DNA of 64,000 nucleotides. Origin: Phaeoceros laevis (lineage: Eukaryota > Anthocerotophyta > Anthocerotopsida > Notothyladales). Below are positions 11,256-21,586 of this stretch, one piece after another. The notes beneath the pieces are model-generated. The model did no database searches. It was not told where the DNA came from and saw only the letters and a program-made list of their open reading frames with translations. The stretch lies in the NCBI GenBank assembly GCA_049999765.1, contig JBNGIQ010009171.1, positions 124,017 to 188,016 of the forward strand, in the 5' to 3' direction. Positions within the stretch are counted from its first letter, which is position 1. Each line of letters opens with the position of its first letter. The position numbers and the translations under genes are program-made.

Positions 11256-13124
11256 CTAGACGGATTTCGGCAATCTATCCTTCACATCTCGCAGAATTCG
11301 CTTCGCAGTTACATCTACTCCCATGAGGACTAATGGAACCCCATTACCAGGTCTGGTTGAGGCACCTGTAAAATACAGACCTTGCACAGCCGGGTCGGCA
11401 ACATCCGGCCTGAAGTAAGCAAGCTGAAAAAACCCATGCGCCAGACCGAATGCAGCCCCATTGTACAGATTGTAGTTCTGCTTCCATTGAGGGGGGGAGT
11501 AGACAGTCTCGCTGAGTATCCTGGGCTTCAAATCCCCCAGGCCAGCCTTAGCCAGTGTGTCCAGAACCGCAGTCCTTGTCGCATCCACCATGGCGGCATC
11601 CTTGCTAGGATCTCCAGAATACCCTTCGCCTAAATGCGCAACCGGGACCAGCACTGTCAAGGCGTCTCCCCCACTAGGGGCCGCGCTTGGGTCTGTACGC
11701 ACCGGGCCGTGAACGTAGAAATTGGGGTGCGCCAGGAGCGTCCCAGGATCCCGTGCCCGCGTCCAACTGCGCTTGAAGGCGTCCGAGAGGAAGACGTTGT
11801 GGTGGCATAATCCTTCCACTAGCCCATCGATGGCCCAGTTGAAGGAGATGATGCTGGCGCTGTAGTCCCATTTCGCAAGCTCCTCACCCCTGCTGCTCGG
11901 ACTCCCCTCCTGACCTAGGAGGCTGCTGTAGACATATGGGAGATCGGCATTGGCCACCACGATGTCGGCAGATACCTGGGTGCCGTCCTCCAGCGCTACG
12001 CCCGTCACACGACCGCTTTCCTGAAGAATTTTGCGCACGGGGGTGCCCGTCCGAATGGTGACGCCCTTCTCCTCCGCCACACGCTGCAGAGCGTCCCTGA
12101 TCGCCACAAATCCCCCTTCAGGATACCACACGCCATTCACCAATTCGGTGGCAGCCAAAAGGCTGAAGACACCTGGGGCATTGTAGGGGCTTAGTCCCAC
12201 ATAGAGGTCCTGGAAAGTGAACAAGGCCCGAATCTTGGGGCTGGAGAAGAAGCCCGACAGGATGGAGTCGTGCGGGCCAAGGAGCTCCAGCGGAGACACC
12301 TGCAGCAGGACAGGGAGCATCTGCAGCATATTGCCCCCGTACTGGATCAGGCTCTGGCAATCCCGCTTGATGATGGCGTCCACGGAGTTGTCCAGAATGG
12401 CCTTGGACTTGGCCAGAAAACGAAGGAAAGCGGTCCCGGCACCAGCTTCCACCTTCTCCAGCTGCCCGCACATTGAGTGGACGTCATACAGCAAGTCCAA
12501 GCTACGGCATTCGGGAGTTGGATCGACCTCGCTCGACTCTCGGGCAAAGAACACTCGGTAGGCTGCCGGTTCCACCTTCTTGAGAGGGACATAGGCCTCC
12601 AGGTCCACCCCCATTGCCGTGAATGCGTCCCTGTAAACCTGCGGGAAGAGCAGGAGGCTTGGCCCGGTGTCAAACCTGTAGGCTCCTCCATCCTCGCCTG
12701 CCTCCACCACCAGGGACTGCAGTCGTCCTCCCACCTCCTCGTTCTTCTCCAAAATCTGAACCTCAAATCCCTCCTTCGCCAGCCTCCCCGCCACAGCCAG
12801 TCCTCCCACTCCAGCTCCTACAACCACGGCCTTGAGCCTGCCTGAACTCGATGCACCACTACTCTCAGCCCCTCCGTCCAAAGCCGGCGAGATTGCCGGA
12901 TCCCTCACAGGAGCTGAAACAGCATTCACGGCAGCCTGCGCGCATCTAATGCCACTGCCATACCGCCAAGACCTAGCTGTGGCAACCCCGGCCGAGTGCT
13001 TGGAGTTCCGGCTCGGCAGCTGAATCCATCCCCTCTCCACAAACCGCACAGCACTAGCCTTGCTCCCAGGCAGGCTGCCCCCAATCAGGGCGGACCGCTC
13101 CATCACCATGCCCCGCACGTCCAT
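11256..13124 (-). CDS. CrtI-type phytoene desaturase-like flavoprotein, intronless, 622 aa
   Basis: FAD-dependent carotenoid desaturase/isomerase-like amine oxidase family. The first about 95 residues are rich in Ser, Ala and Arg, consistent with a plastid transit peptide. The dinucleotide-binding motif VVGAGVGGLAVAGRLAKEG is near residues 101-119, followed by EKNEEVGGR and the family TGPSLLLFP block. The C-terminal FAD motif near residues 585-605 reads YFTGASTRPGNGVPLVLMG, closer to bacterial, fungal and algal CrtI or CrtN/P-type enzymes than to plant PDS, ZDS or CRTISO. ATG at 13124 is the first start in frame and the ORF is uninterrupted. A PPR gene starts divergently about 430 bp away. 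The substrate cannot be inferred. The lack of introns may reflect lateral transfer or retroposition. Confidence 0.85.
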   Translation of the reverse strand: MDVRGMVMERSALIGGSLPGSKASAVRFVERGWIQLPSRNSKHSAGVATARSWRYGSGIRCAQAAVNAVSAPVRDPAISPALDGGAESSGASSSGRLKAVVVGAGVGGLAVAGRLAKEGFEVQILEKNEEVGGRLQSLVVEAGEDGGAYRFDTGPSLLLFPQVYRDAFTAMGVDLEAYVPLKKVEPAAYRVFFARESSEVDPTPECRSLDLLYDVHSMCGQLEKVEAGAGTAFLRFLAKSKAILDNSVDAIIKRDCQSLIQYGGNMLQMLPVLLQVSPLELLGPHDSILSGFFSSPKIRALFTFQDLYVGLSPYNAPGVFSLLAATELVNGVWYPEGGFVAIRDALQRVAEEKGVTIRTGTPVRKILQESGRVTGVALEDGTQVSADIVVANADLPYVYSSLLGQEGSPSSRGEELAKWDYSASIISFNWAIDGLVEGLCHHNVFLSDAFKRSWTRARDPGTLLAHPNFYVHGPVRTDPSAAPSGGDALTVLVPVAHLGEGYSGDPSKDAAMVDATRTAVLDTLAKAGLGDLKPRILSETVYSPPQWKQNYNLYNGAAFGLAHGFFQLAYFRPDVADPAVQGLYFTGASTRPGNGVPLVLMGVDVTAKRILRDVKDRLPKSV

Positions 13125-13553
13125 CTCCTCCTTCCTGCTCCCCCGCTGAGTGCACTAAGCCATTTGCCGACGCTGCCCTCACCTACACTCGCACCTGCAA
13201 CATCTGCAATTTCCTCCTGCCTCTTGTGCCGCAGGAATCTGCTGTTTGCGTTTGGCACCACCTTCGAGTCGCGGAAGCGCATCCGCGGCAGCAGCGGAGC
13301 TCTTGGATGCTGCATCCCATTCTCCGCTGCTGTGGTGGGCCACGAGTACCCCTTTTGATAAGATGATTCCTGGGCCACATGCCCAGCGCCGCTTCACACT
13401 GCGGCCAAAACGTGGTGTGGTAACTTAGTTACTAGAATTGCAAGCTTTTACGGGAAGCGTTTTAGTGTTCCCGGTAAGCCGAATTTTACAGCCGAGAGAA
13501 CTCGGAGATGGTGACCACGAAAGGCTTGAGCTCGTGCAAATCCTGCCCGACTG
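13125..13553. promoter_or_regulatory. divergent promoter region between CrtI-like and PPR genes
   Basis: The two start codons face away from each other across about 429 bp. No TATA box is obvious for either gene. The gap must contain both core promoters. Confidence 0.4.
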
Positions 13554-16100
13554 ATGGCTGTCATGCGGCTGGAGCTAGACGTTGGGCTGACCGGCCCGGC
13601 GTTGACAGCCGGTTTGCCACCGATCTCCGCACTGCGGCTCGTGCAAGGACTAGCACCTGAGGCTGGTCGGTTTGAAGCCCTGAGCCAGTTGGCAAGGAAG
13701 GTGTGGTATGGGAAAATCCAAGCATCCTATCGAGAGGAAGGAACGCCTCCAGAAGAGCTGCAAAATCACATCTGGGGAGAATTTTTCTTAGACCCCATCC
13801 ATTGGTGGGACAACAGACGGAGCAAGCCTGTTTCCCGGCCGTGGGACGCAGGGAAGAAGAGGCCCCCAGAGTCTATAGCCACCTCTGTTCCAGGGCAAGG
13901 ATCCTTTGCAGCCCAAGAGCGGCACTCGGAGGTCGAAATTTGCAGTGAACTATGTAAGGATGGCCGGATTACTGACGCTGTGGATGCGTTGCACCTTCTG
14001 GTGCAACGAGGATGCCATGTACAAAGCCATCTCTTCTATCTTGTCCTCAAGAGGTGCATCGCTAGCAAGAACCTGGTTCTGGGCAGAAACATTCATGCTC
14101 TTATTGTTAAAAGCGGGTACCAAGGGGACCCATTCTTGGCCACCCACCTCATGGGCATGTATGCTTCGCAGGGGAGCCTACACGAGGCAATGGAAGTCTT
14201 CACCAAGGTTTCGACAGCAGACGTCTATAACTGGGCTACCATCATCTTCGCATATGCTAAGCATGGAGAGGCTGCACAGGCTATACGACTGTATCAACAG
14301 ATGCGTGAGTCAACCGTTAAGCCCGACAACCGTATTTATGTAGCAGTTCTCAAAGCTTGTGCCACTGCGGGAAATTTAGTTGCGGGCAAGGAGGTCCATG
14401 GTCATATTCTTGCTAGTCCAGGGACTCCAGATATTTTTGTTCAAACAGGTTTGCTTGCTATGTACGCAAAGTGCGGGAGCTTAGAGGATGCTCGCAGAGT
14501 GTTTGACAGACTTCCAGACAGGAACGTTGTAACATGGACTGCTATGATCGCAGGTTATGCCCAGCAGGGAATGGGTCAGGAAGCCCTTAGTTTGTACAGT
14601 AGAATGATGCAGGAGGGCCTCTCTCCTCCAGATTCTGTTACATTTGTTTGCCTCCTGAAGGCATGTGCCAGTGTAGGTGTTGGAGCTCTGAATGAGGGAA
14701 AGCTGCTCCATGCACAGACTGAGAAACAAGGACTGCAAGATGATGTGGCACTAGGCTGCAGCTTGGTCAACATGTATGCCAAGTGCGGTAGCTTAGGTGA
14801 TGCTCGGGCCGTGTTTGACAGGCTTCCAAACAGGAATCTGGTAACATGGACCGCTATGATTGGAGGCTATGCCCAGCAGGGGATGGGTCAAGAAGCCCTT
14901 AGTCTCTACAGTTGCATGCAAGACGAAGGCCTTTCACCTCCAGATCCATGTACTTTTGTGTGCCTCTTGCAGGCATGTGCCAGTGTAGGTGTAGAAGCTC
15001 TGCATCAGGGGAAACAGCTCCATGCACAGATTGAAGAACGAGGACTGCAAGCTGATGTTGGTCTAGGCAGCAGCCTGGTCAACATGTATACAAAATGTGG
15101 TAGCATAGAGAACGCTCGCAGTGCGTTTGACAGACTCCCAGAACGTGATGCAGTTACATGGACGGCGATGATTGCAGGTTATGCGCACCAAGGGATGGGT
15201 CGTGAAGCCCTTGGTCTTTACAGTATAATGCAACAGGAAGGCCTCTGTCCTGCAGACCCTTGTACCTTTGTGTGCCTCTTGCAGGCGTGTGCAATTGTAG
15301 CAGGTCTACCTATGGGGAAACAACTCCATGCACAGATCAAGGAACGAGGAATGCAGGCTGATGTGGTTGTGGGAGCTGCACTAGTAAACATGTATGCAAA
15401 GTGTGGGAGCATGGTAGATTCACAACAGGTGTTTGATTCGTTGCCTGACAGAAGCATTGAGGCTTGGGGGGCACTAATTGGTGGATATACCCGCCAAGGG
15501 AACAGTGAGATTGTGTTTGCCTTGCTGGATAGAATGACACTGGAGGGTACACAGCCAAATGGCGTCACCTTTCTTAGTGTGCTGACAGTGTGCAGTCATG
15601 CCGGTCTTGTGGACAAAGGGCGAAAGTACTTTGAGGTTATGGGGACAGAGTATGGCATTAGTCCTACTGTAGAGCACTACACATGCATGCTGGATCTTCT
15701 GGGACGGGCAGGTCATCTGGATGAGGCACTGCAGATAGCCAAGAGCATTCCTTTCCCACCTAATGGTGCAGTGTGGCGCGCAGTACTAAGCGCTTGCCAG
15801 AAGTGGAATAACGTTGAGATTGGGCAACACGCTTTTGAGTGTGCAGTGGGTGTGGATCCAAAGGATGACTCATCTTATGTGTTGATGTTCAACATTTATA
15901 CAAGGGCTCAGATGTTGGAGGAGGCTAGGGAGATACAGGCAAGGAGACTGAAGTGTGGGGCATTCAAGAAGCCAGGCCAGTGCTGGTGGACTGACATGGG
16001 CGGAGTGGTGCACACGTTTGTAGTCGGGGACAGAAAGCATGCTGAAAGTGCAGGTTTACATGCAAGGCTGGAGCAGCTGGTTCCGCTAGCCGCATCTTGA
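13554..16100 (+). CDS. PLS-class PPR protein, DYW domain lost, 848 aa
   Basis: Intronless pentatricopeptide repeat protein, expected to bind organellar RNA and specify C-to-U editing sites. After a leader of about 120 residues (starting MAVMRLELDVGLTGP) come tandem P-L-S repeat triplets, recognisable from AMYAKCGSLEDARRVFDRLP and VVTWTAMIAGYAQQG motifs repeated about every 100 residues. E and E+ motifs follow (GISPTVEHYTCMLDLLGRAG; PGQCWWTDMGGVVHTFVVGD near residue 800). The reading frame ends at 16100, where the intact paralogue at 33057 continues into a DYW deaminase domain. Here that domain survives only as a broken remnant downstream. The protein could still bind RNA and recruit a DYW domain in trans, as some E+-type editors do, or it may be decaying. 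Confidence 0.88.
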   Translation: MAVMRLELDVGLTGPALTAGLPPISALRLVQGLAPEAGRFEALSQLARKVWYGKIQASYREEGTPPEELQNHIWGEFFLDPIHWWDNRRSKPVSRPWDAGKKRPPESIATSVPGQGSFAAQERHSEVEICSELCKDGRITDAVDALHLLVQRGCHVQSHLFYLVLKRCIASKNLVLGRNIHALIVKSGYQGDPFLATHLMGMYASQGSLHEAMEVFTKVSTADVYNWATIIFAYAKHGEAAQAIRLYQQMRESTVKPDNRIYVAVLKACATAGNLVAGKEVHGHILASPGTPDIFVQTGLLAMYAKCGSLEDARRVFDRLPDRNVVTWTAMIAGYAQQGMGQEALSLYSRMMQEGLSPPDSVTFVCLLKACASVGVGALNEGKLLHAQTEKQGLQDDVALGCSLVNMYAKCGSLGDARAVFDRLPNRNLVTWTAMIGGYAQQGMGQEALSLYSCMQDEGLSPPDPCTFVCLLQACASVGVEALHQGKQLHAQIEERGLQADVGLGSSLVNMYTKCGSIENARSAFDRLPERDAVTWTAMIAGYAHQGMGREALGLYSIMQQEGLCPADPCTFVCLLQACAIVAGLPMGKQLHAQIKERGMQADVVVGAALVNMYAKCGSMVDSQQVFDSLPDRSIEAWGALIGGYTRQGNSEIVFALLDRMTLEGTQPNGVTFLSVLTVCSHAGLVDKGRKYFEVMGTEYGISPTVEHYTCMLDLLGRAGHLDEALQIAKSIPFPPNGAVWRAVLSACQKWNNVEIGQHAFECAVGVDPKDDSSYVLMFNIYTRAQMLEEAREIQARRLKCGAFKKPGQCWWTDMGGVVHTFVVGDRKHAESAGLHARLEQLVPLAAS

Positions 16101-16272
16101 CTCGTCGTTCCGGGACATACCCCACCATGAGAAGGAAGTGTAGGCACAGCGAGAAGCTGGCCAGTGCCTACTGACCAACCGTACATGACGTGAGGGATTT
16201 GCGGGTGCAATGGATTGTGATAAAGCAAGTCGCTTCCATGTGTAAAGGGAAATGTTCTTGTGGTGACTATTG
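16101..16272 (+). pseudogene. decayed DYW deaminase domain of the upstream PPR gene
   Basis: Directly after the stop, three frames hold pieces of a DYW domain: HLDSSFRDIPHHEKEV, then RHSEKLASAY (the HxE zinc-binding signature region), then SRFHV, and finally KCSCGDYC near 16250-16272. The middle, with the CxxCH zinc motif, is missing. Comparison with the intact gene (35980-36251) shows small indels and an internal deletion. Confidence 0.8.
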
Positions 16273-17244
16273 CCAATGGTGGTCTGGTTGGTGTGGCATT
16301 CAGCCGCATTCTTTCCCTTCGGCGATCTGGTAACTATTGTTTCCTGTGGCCACATAGCTCTCGTGCAGGTCCCCCAAAAGAGAGAAGGGTGCCACATCTT
16401 CACTTTTGGTCGACATAACCATCAAGAGAATGCCCCACCTGACCTACGGTCTTAGGATAGAACGCAACTACTGCACAATTGGGCTTGCTTACTAGTCACC
16501 ACGACATATTTGCGCGCAGAGGCCCTTGACCTGTAATGAAGGTTTGGAGACTGGGCAGGCTGCCCATCCAGTCAGGAATTGGTGCATCCACCTCTACATG
16601 TACCTGTAGCCCAGTTTTTGGTCACATATGTACCCAAGCAAGATGCCAAATTCCTAGTAAGCCCTTGGTACCTGTTCATGCCTCCAAAAGCTTCGTGGGC
16701 ACCAACAAATTGGATGATGACAAGTTGGTCATACTGTCCAGAGGGAAGAGACCACTAGGCAAATCCTCGTTCCTTGGGCTTCAGCTCTTCAACCTGTAGC
16801 ACTTGGCTCCTCTAGTACGTCCTAGGCCTGAATGTGCCTGCCATTTTCAGAACAGACATGTATGCATGGGACTTCGTAGGGTAGGACAAGAACTCCATCC
16901 GGATCATGCATGCTACATCCCGTCAAGACCTCTCTCAGAGCCTCAGCCAGAATTCATGAGCTCGCACCCGTGGGAAGGAGGATCCTACATGATTGATTTG
17001 CTCTGCCAACCTGCCCCGACGGTGTTGGGGTCGTGCCAGGTGCATGCATGCATACATGTGCGATACATGTACATTTCAAGGATCATATCAGAATGGCAGA
17101 AAATGATGCGTGGCGTTAGGCAACACTGCTGCTGCTTCCAAGCCAGTGTTGTAACGATTCACGATCCAGCAGCCCCTTGGGACGTCCATCTGCGGAAACT
17201 GAGCGTCTTGAAACAGGTAAAGGCACCGATTGCGAAACCGTAAT
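16273..17244. other. intergenic, nothing recognised
   Basis: About 970 bp 3' of the PPR locus with only short open frames. I saw no repeats, RNA genes or family motifs. Confidence 0.4.
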
Positions 17245-17563
17245 AGGGGGACTAAAACATGTCCCCGTCGGCCCGCCCTGGGGCCTCGTCAGAGGGCCGG
17301 GACGGGGCCCCCGTCCGCGGCTCACGGGGACCAATTTTGGTCCCCGTGAGCTGCTCACGGGGGCCCCGTCCCGGGAAAACTCCCCCGTCCGGTATCGCGG
17401 CTTTTGTAACTTGCGCCTTCGCGGCTTTTTAACTTACCGTCGAGTCGGCCTCGACGGGGCCACTCAAACATGGTGTACCATTTTTGACGGGGGACCCGTC
17501 CGGACCCGACGGTGAAACCTACTCGCCCGTCAGAGTTTCTGACGGGGGATGTTTGAGTCCCCC
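17245..17563. mobile_element. MITE-like element with terminal inverted repeats
   Basis: The left end begins agggggactaaaacat and the right end, read on the other strand, begins gggggactcaaacat; the inverted repeats extend to the CCCCGTC block (about 27 bases with few mismatches). The tetramer TAAT flanks both ends (17241-17244 and 17564-17567), fitting a TAA-type target duplication. The GC-rich interior is a nest of hairpins, including a 15-bp perfect stem at 17320-17351. It is too short to encode a transposase, so it is non-autonomous; PIF/Harbinger relationship is only a guess from the TSD. Confidence 0.75.
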
Positions 17564-17567
17564 TAAT

Positions 17568-18121
17568 GAGGCCGTAGGACAGACCGTGTCAAGTACAAGC
17601 AGCACAAGCGGCACTGATCAACGCACCTTGGATGGCAGCTTGGAATTCACGGGCGTTTATAATTACGTCCAGTACTTGTCGGACCAGTCAAGCAACAAAC
17701 TTGTTACGCATGCGGGTGCCCGTTTCTCATGTCCTAAGGTCGCTGTCTGGGTGCCACTCTTGGTATCCAGAAGTGTGTCCTGAACATAGCACAAGGACTC
17801 ACGCTCTTTCGGTGCATGCTGATACTATGGATAATCAGTCCTTGGGAAGGTGCATGGCACTCTCTCGAGTAGTAGTCCTGATGTTGTTAAGTCCATGTCT
17901 GATCGTAACAGCCGCACTCAATCTCGTGAACAGCGTAAGGCTCCGATCCTTTAGCTGACTTGTAAGCCTAACAGGGCTTCAAATGCATGATCCATGAATC
18001 CGGCTTGGCCTTTAAAAGCCCTTGCAAAGCACAAGTTTTGGGGACCTTTGCCTTCTTCTAGCTTTCCTGCTTACAAACATTGTCATGTGGGTCTGGTGAG
18101 TCTGGTGTCAAATCCTCTGGA
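17568..18121. other. intergenic / upstream of the orphan ORF
   Basis: About 550 bp with no recognisable gene or repeat. It presumably includes the promoter of the ORF at 18122. Confidence 0.35.
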
Positions 18122-18901
18122 ATGGCAGCTGCAGGCTTCGGGGTGTTCTTTTCCCGTTTAATCGATACCGTTCATGTGAGCCCCTCACCTTCTGAGCATT
18201 TGGTGTATTTCCACACCCTCTATGGCTCAGTTATGGGGGAGAACGGGGAGGCTGGCGTGAGCTTTCTCCGAGAGGTGACAGTCCCGGGGAGCCTCAACCC
18301 CCCAGACTCCATCAATTTTGCTAGCCAATACGCCCACGATGATGTGCACCTTATGACTCGTGTGGACGTGACGAGGCTCCCTGATAGATCTTTGCAGTTC
18401 GTTGCCCTACGTCGGGGACTCGACGACGCCTTCCACCAGGTGGACCAAACGTCCGTCGCGCTCTCGGGCCGCCTGCAAGTGGAATTCCGCACCTACCGCA
18501 ACTACAGGAAGGTGCCTGTAGACACTGATCAGTTGGGCCATCCCGTGGGCAATCTCATCCTCGGGGTGGAGCTGCGTCGCAAGGGACATAAGCACCTGGA
18601 CCAGGGCCCGTTCGCACCGGACTCCAGAACAATTGCCCATGTGGCAACATCTGGCGCTTATGGCAGCCACCGGGAGAAGTGGGTTGTGAGTGTGGAAGAT
18701 TTGGCGGACCATCTGCACAACGACGTGCAGTTGCGGGAGCACCTGGCTATGGTTGCGCCCTTCCTCAAGGACACCGTATCCAAGTCGGGTTTTCGCAATG
18801 TTCTCTTCACTGTAGGCCCCCAAACCTACCGTCTTCACCCGACACCAGACTCACAGACTAAAACCTGGGGGATCTACCCTTACGCCACTCGCATCGTTTG
18901 A
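18122..18901 (+). CDS. hypothetical protein, intronless, 259 aa
   Basis: An uninterrupted frame from the ATG at 18122 (MAAAGFGVFFSRLIDTVHV) to a TGA at 18901. GC-rich third positions in the middle resemble the other genes here. The protein is hydrophilic, with no signal peptide or membrane segment, balanced charge and many His and Arg residues. I do not recognise a family. Blocks such as QVEFRTYRNYRKVPVDTD suggest beta strands, which is inference. It could be a lineage-specific gene or a domesticated element protein. Confidence 0.55.
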   Translation: MAAAGFGVFFSRLIDTVHVSPSPSEHLVYFHTLYGSVMGENGEAGVSFLREVTVPGSLNPPDSINFASQYAHDDVHLMTRVDVTRLPDRSLQFVALRRGLDDAFHQVDQTSVALSGRLQVEFRTYRNYRKVPVDTDQLGHPVGNLILGVELRRKGHKHLDQGPFAPDSRTIAHVATSGAYGSHREKWVVSVEDLADHLHNDVQLREHLAMVAPFLKDTVSKSGFRNVLFTVGPQTYRLHPTPDSQTKTWGIYPYATRIV

Positions 18902-20061
18902 ATGATCAACTGGCAGATTGCCCTGTAGATCGATAGCTAGGCAGTTGTAGCTAGCTAGCTTGTAGACCCGTGGGCGGGTGGTGGTTGTTGTGGTTTTGCG
19001 CAAGCCTGCAGATGGGCCCGCGGTTGTACCTGTTTGCATATGAATTCGGGGGAATTCAATACAGCACCTGTTTGCTACTGTGTGCCCACCACGGGGACTT
19101 CGCCTGCTCCGGCTGCAGGCTTCTTTTCCGCTCGTCTGCCTCCTCCCTTGCGCTTGGCCGATTGGCCGCTTGTCCGCTCACGAGTCTCTTCGGGTTGTTC
19201 TGAAGTCCACTTGTCATTTACTTGCTTGTATGATGTTAGAGGCTGGTTCTTTAAGCTTCAGGAGCTGAAAGAAGCATCAACGCGCAAATTGGCTTCCAAG
19301 CCAGACTTCTGGTGGGGCCTGGCCACCCAGGCCATGGGTGTGATCTGCTGTTTCGCAGAGATGTGTTCAAAAGAGTCCTTTTCCCAGAAGCAGAAACTTA
19401 AAAAGGGAGGCTCATGGAGACGGACGTTGTTCTGAGAAAATGTTGTACTCCAAGCCTGAAGATGATCTTCTGCTCACACCTGCTGGCTAGCCCAAGCATC
19501 TGGAGCCAGGGAGGGTTTAGCTGACCTGCTATCACATGTGGTGGGTACGGAAGGAAATTGAAGAAGAATAGGGCAGGTCTCTTAGGACGTAACCAACACT
19601 TGTGACGGCAGCACGAGCATGCATGAGGAGCCGGAGGTAAGATATTGTCCAATTGGGTCAGACTTCATGTTGTCTAGTCCAACATAAATGTTGTCTAGTC
19701 CAACATAAGCTGAACCTCTGTGTTTCATTGCAGATTCAGGACCCACGGCCTGCTAAACAAATACAGCAGAAGAAAATGAGACTTGCTAAGCAGCAGCAAA
19801 AGGAGGTTATATATGTGTTTGACAGCATTGTTACTCACTTCACACCAGGGTGTGAGAGCATTGTTCTTAGCTGTGGTGAATCTTGGCCCGAACCTTGTAT
19901 TAATCTGAGGTGAATAGAGTGCGACCACCCTGCAAAGAGACGTAGGATACGTTTCCTACATTGAAACGTAGGATACCCATGTGCATATCCTTTGCTATGC
20001 AACAAAGGAAGGGAAGGGGAATTTTATAAGGTGATTGACGGGGTGCTTGCGCACCACACCT

Positions 20062-20123
20062 GCGGAAAACATATAGGAAACTAGGAATTCCAGCGGAAAA
20101 CATATAGGAAACTAGGAATTCCA
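20062..20123. repeat. tandem duplication, 31-bp unit
   Basis: Two identical copies of a unit starting gcggaaaacatatagg at 20062-20092 and 20093-20123. Confidence 0.9.
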
Positions 20124-20983
20124 GCACGAGCCTCCATAATGATTCTACTTTGTGGCAAACGATGTCTAGCTTCATGGTTCCATGATTGGTGAATGCCGGT
20201 GTGGTCCTTCGCTCTTTCTTTTTGGCTCTCTTCTCCCAATCCTCCATTTCCCTTGGCAGCAAGCAACTACAACGGCGATGTGGTGATGCACTGAGGCCAA
20301 CAATCACTTTTGAAGTTCACATTTGGCTACATGGTGCACTGCCGGCATGAAAAGCTTTAAAGTTCATATTTGGCTGCATGGTGCACTGCAAGCATGAGCT
20401 TTTTAGAGAGTAAATCCATCCAAACGTGTGCTCATTGAACTCCTTGGATAGTTGCAATCATTAATATTGTAGTAACCCAGGGTAGAATTTTTTCCCTTAT
20501 CTGTTGCAGCATAAGAGGTTTCGTTCCCACAGAGGGTTCCTGTAGCAACACCAAGTCAACACAACGCTTAGAGGCACAATAATGGTTTAACTCGACTACA
20601 TTTAGGTCAGACTCTTCCAACGTCCAAGCTAGAGGCCCTCAAAGTACGACGTGCCTGTAACGATATCTGGAAATCTGACTCGTCCTCTGGGTCTAACATA
20701 GCATCGATGTCGTCGCTCTCAAAGAGTCTGTGAAGACGTGTAATGTGAACGACTACCAAAGAGTTGGCAAACTTGAAGACGAAGTAGCAACGCTAGAGAT
20801 GGAGCTCAGGGGTGAACGTTACAAGGTTGAGAAGCTACGGGAATAGAGACGAAATGGAGAATGTTATGCAAGTGTTCAAAAGAAATATGAATGAGACGTT
20901 GCGTACGGTGATTACTCAATTGGACGCGGATGTAGACAATATTAGGGAGGAGTTGAAGACGAAGGATCTACAACTTGTGAACA

Positions 20984-21003
20984 CTAAACCCTAAACCCTA
21001 AAC
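20984..21003. repeat. short interstitial plant-type telomere repeat
   Basis: About three units of CCCTAAA (ctaaaccctaaaccctaaac). Such short runs occur at old breakpoints or as telo-box promoter motifs; nothing here distinguishes these. Confidence 0.6.
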
Positions 21004-21459
21004 TCCTGATATTGTCTACATCCGCACCCGCACCACCCGCGCTAGGAGCAACAATGCGTCGGGCAGGGGGGAGTGGTGGTGCTCCGACCTCCCCTCTCTG
21101 CAGCTTCCCGTCTTCCAGCAGGTGATTGCTGAGGTGCAGGCCAAGGGGATGCGCCCGGAGATGTGCTAACTACTTTTTATACTATGTCATGCAGAGCTCT
21201 ACTATGGTGAGTGACCAGACATGTGCACATGAGGTGGACACTCGACAATGATTACTTACTAGAAAGTAGTACAAGTTTAATGCTCATGCAAGTTCAAAGT
21301 GGAAAGAACATATCACCATATTCATATTTTGGTATTACATATTTACGAAAATTAAATTTTAATTACAAAACTATTAGGTGGTAACTTATCTTTCAAAATG
21401 AAAGAAACATTTCAAAAACGTTACTAATGTTTCACGTTTCAAGTTACTATGCAACTAAG

Positions 21460-21586
21460 CAGCAAGGTGCGGGTCGAGAAGCAATTAGTCTTTACAATAT
21501 TATGCAACTTTACAATATTATGCAGCAGGAAGACCTCTCCGTACTAAATTCGGCTACATTTGTAGGCCTCATATAGGCATGCGCTA
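21460..21586 (+). pseudogene. PPR gene fragment
   Basis: About 110 bases match 34434-34543 of the intact PPR-DYW gene at roughly 90 percent identity by eye. The fragment carries an extra in-frame 18-base tandem copy of ctttacaatattatgcaa and an in-frame TAG where the intact gene has a sense codon. Nothing else of a PPR gene flanks it, so it is an isolated relic. Confidence 0.85.

Larger units (their letters stand above)
18902..21459. other. gene-poor stretch with small tandem duplications
   Basis: No convincing gene. Small tandem duplications are visible: a 20-base unit (tgttgtctagtccaacataa) near 19668-19708, a 31-base unit at 20062-20123, and a roughly 58-base degenerate unit near 20310-20400. 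Sequence becomes AT-rich after 21,200. Confidence 0.5.

Noticed and set aside
13581-13596. Shared 15-base word gggctgaccggcccg at two PPR starts and near the FAD synthase leader (about 50504)
   Set aside because: In the PPR genes it is homologous coding sequence; at 50.5 kb there is no extended similarity, so it is likely coincidence in GC-rich DNA.
20984-21003. Interstitial telomere repeat as evidence of a chromosome fusion
   Set aside because: Only about three units; too short to distinguish from chance or a telo-box.
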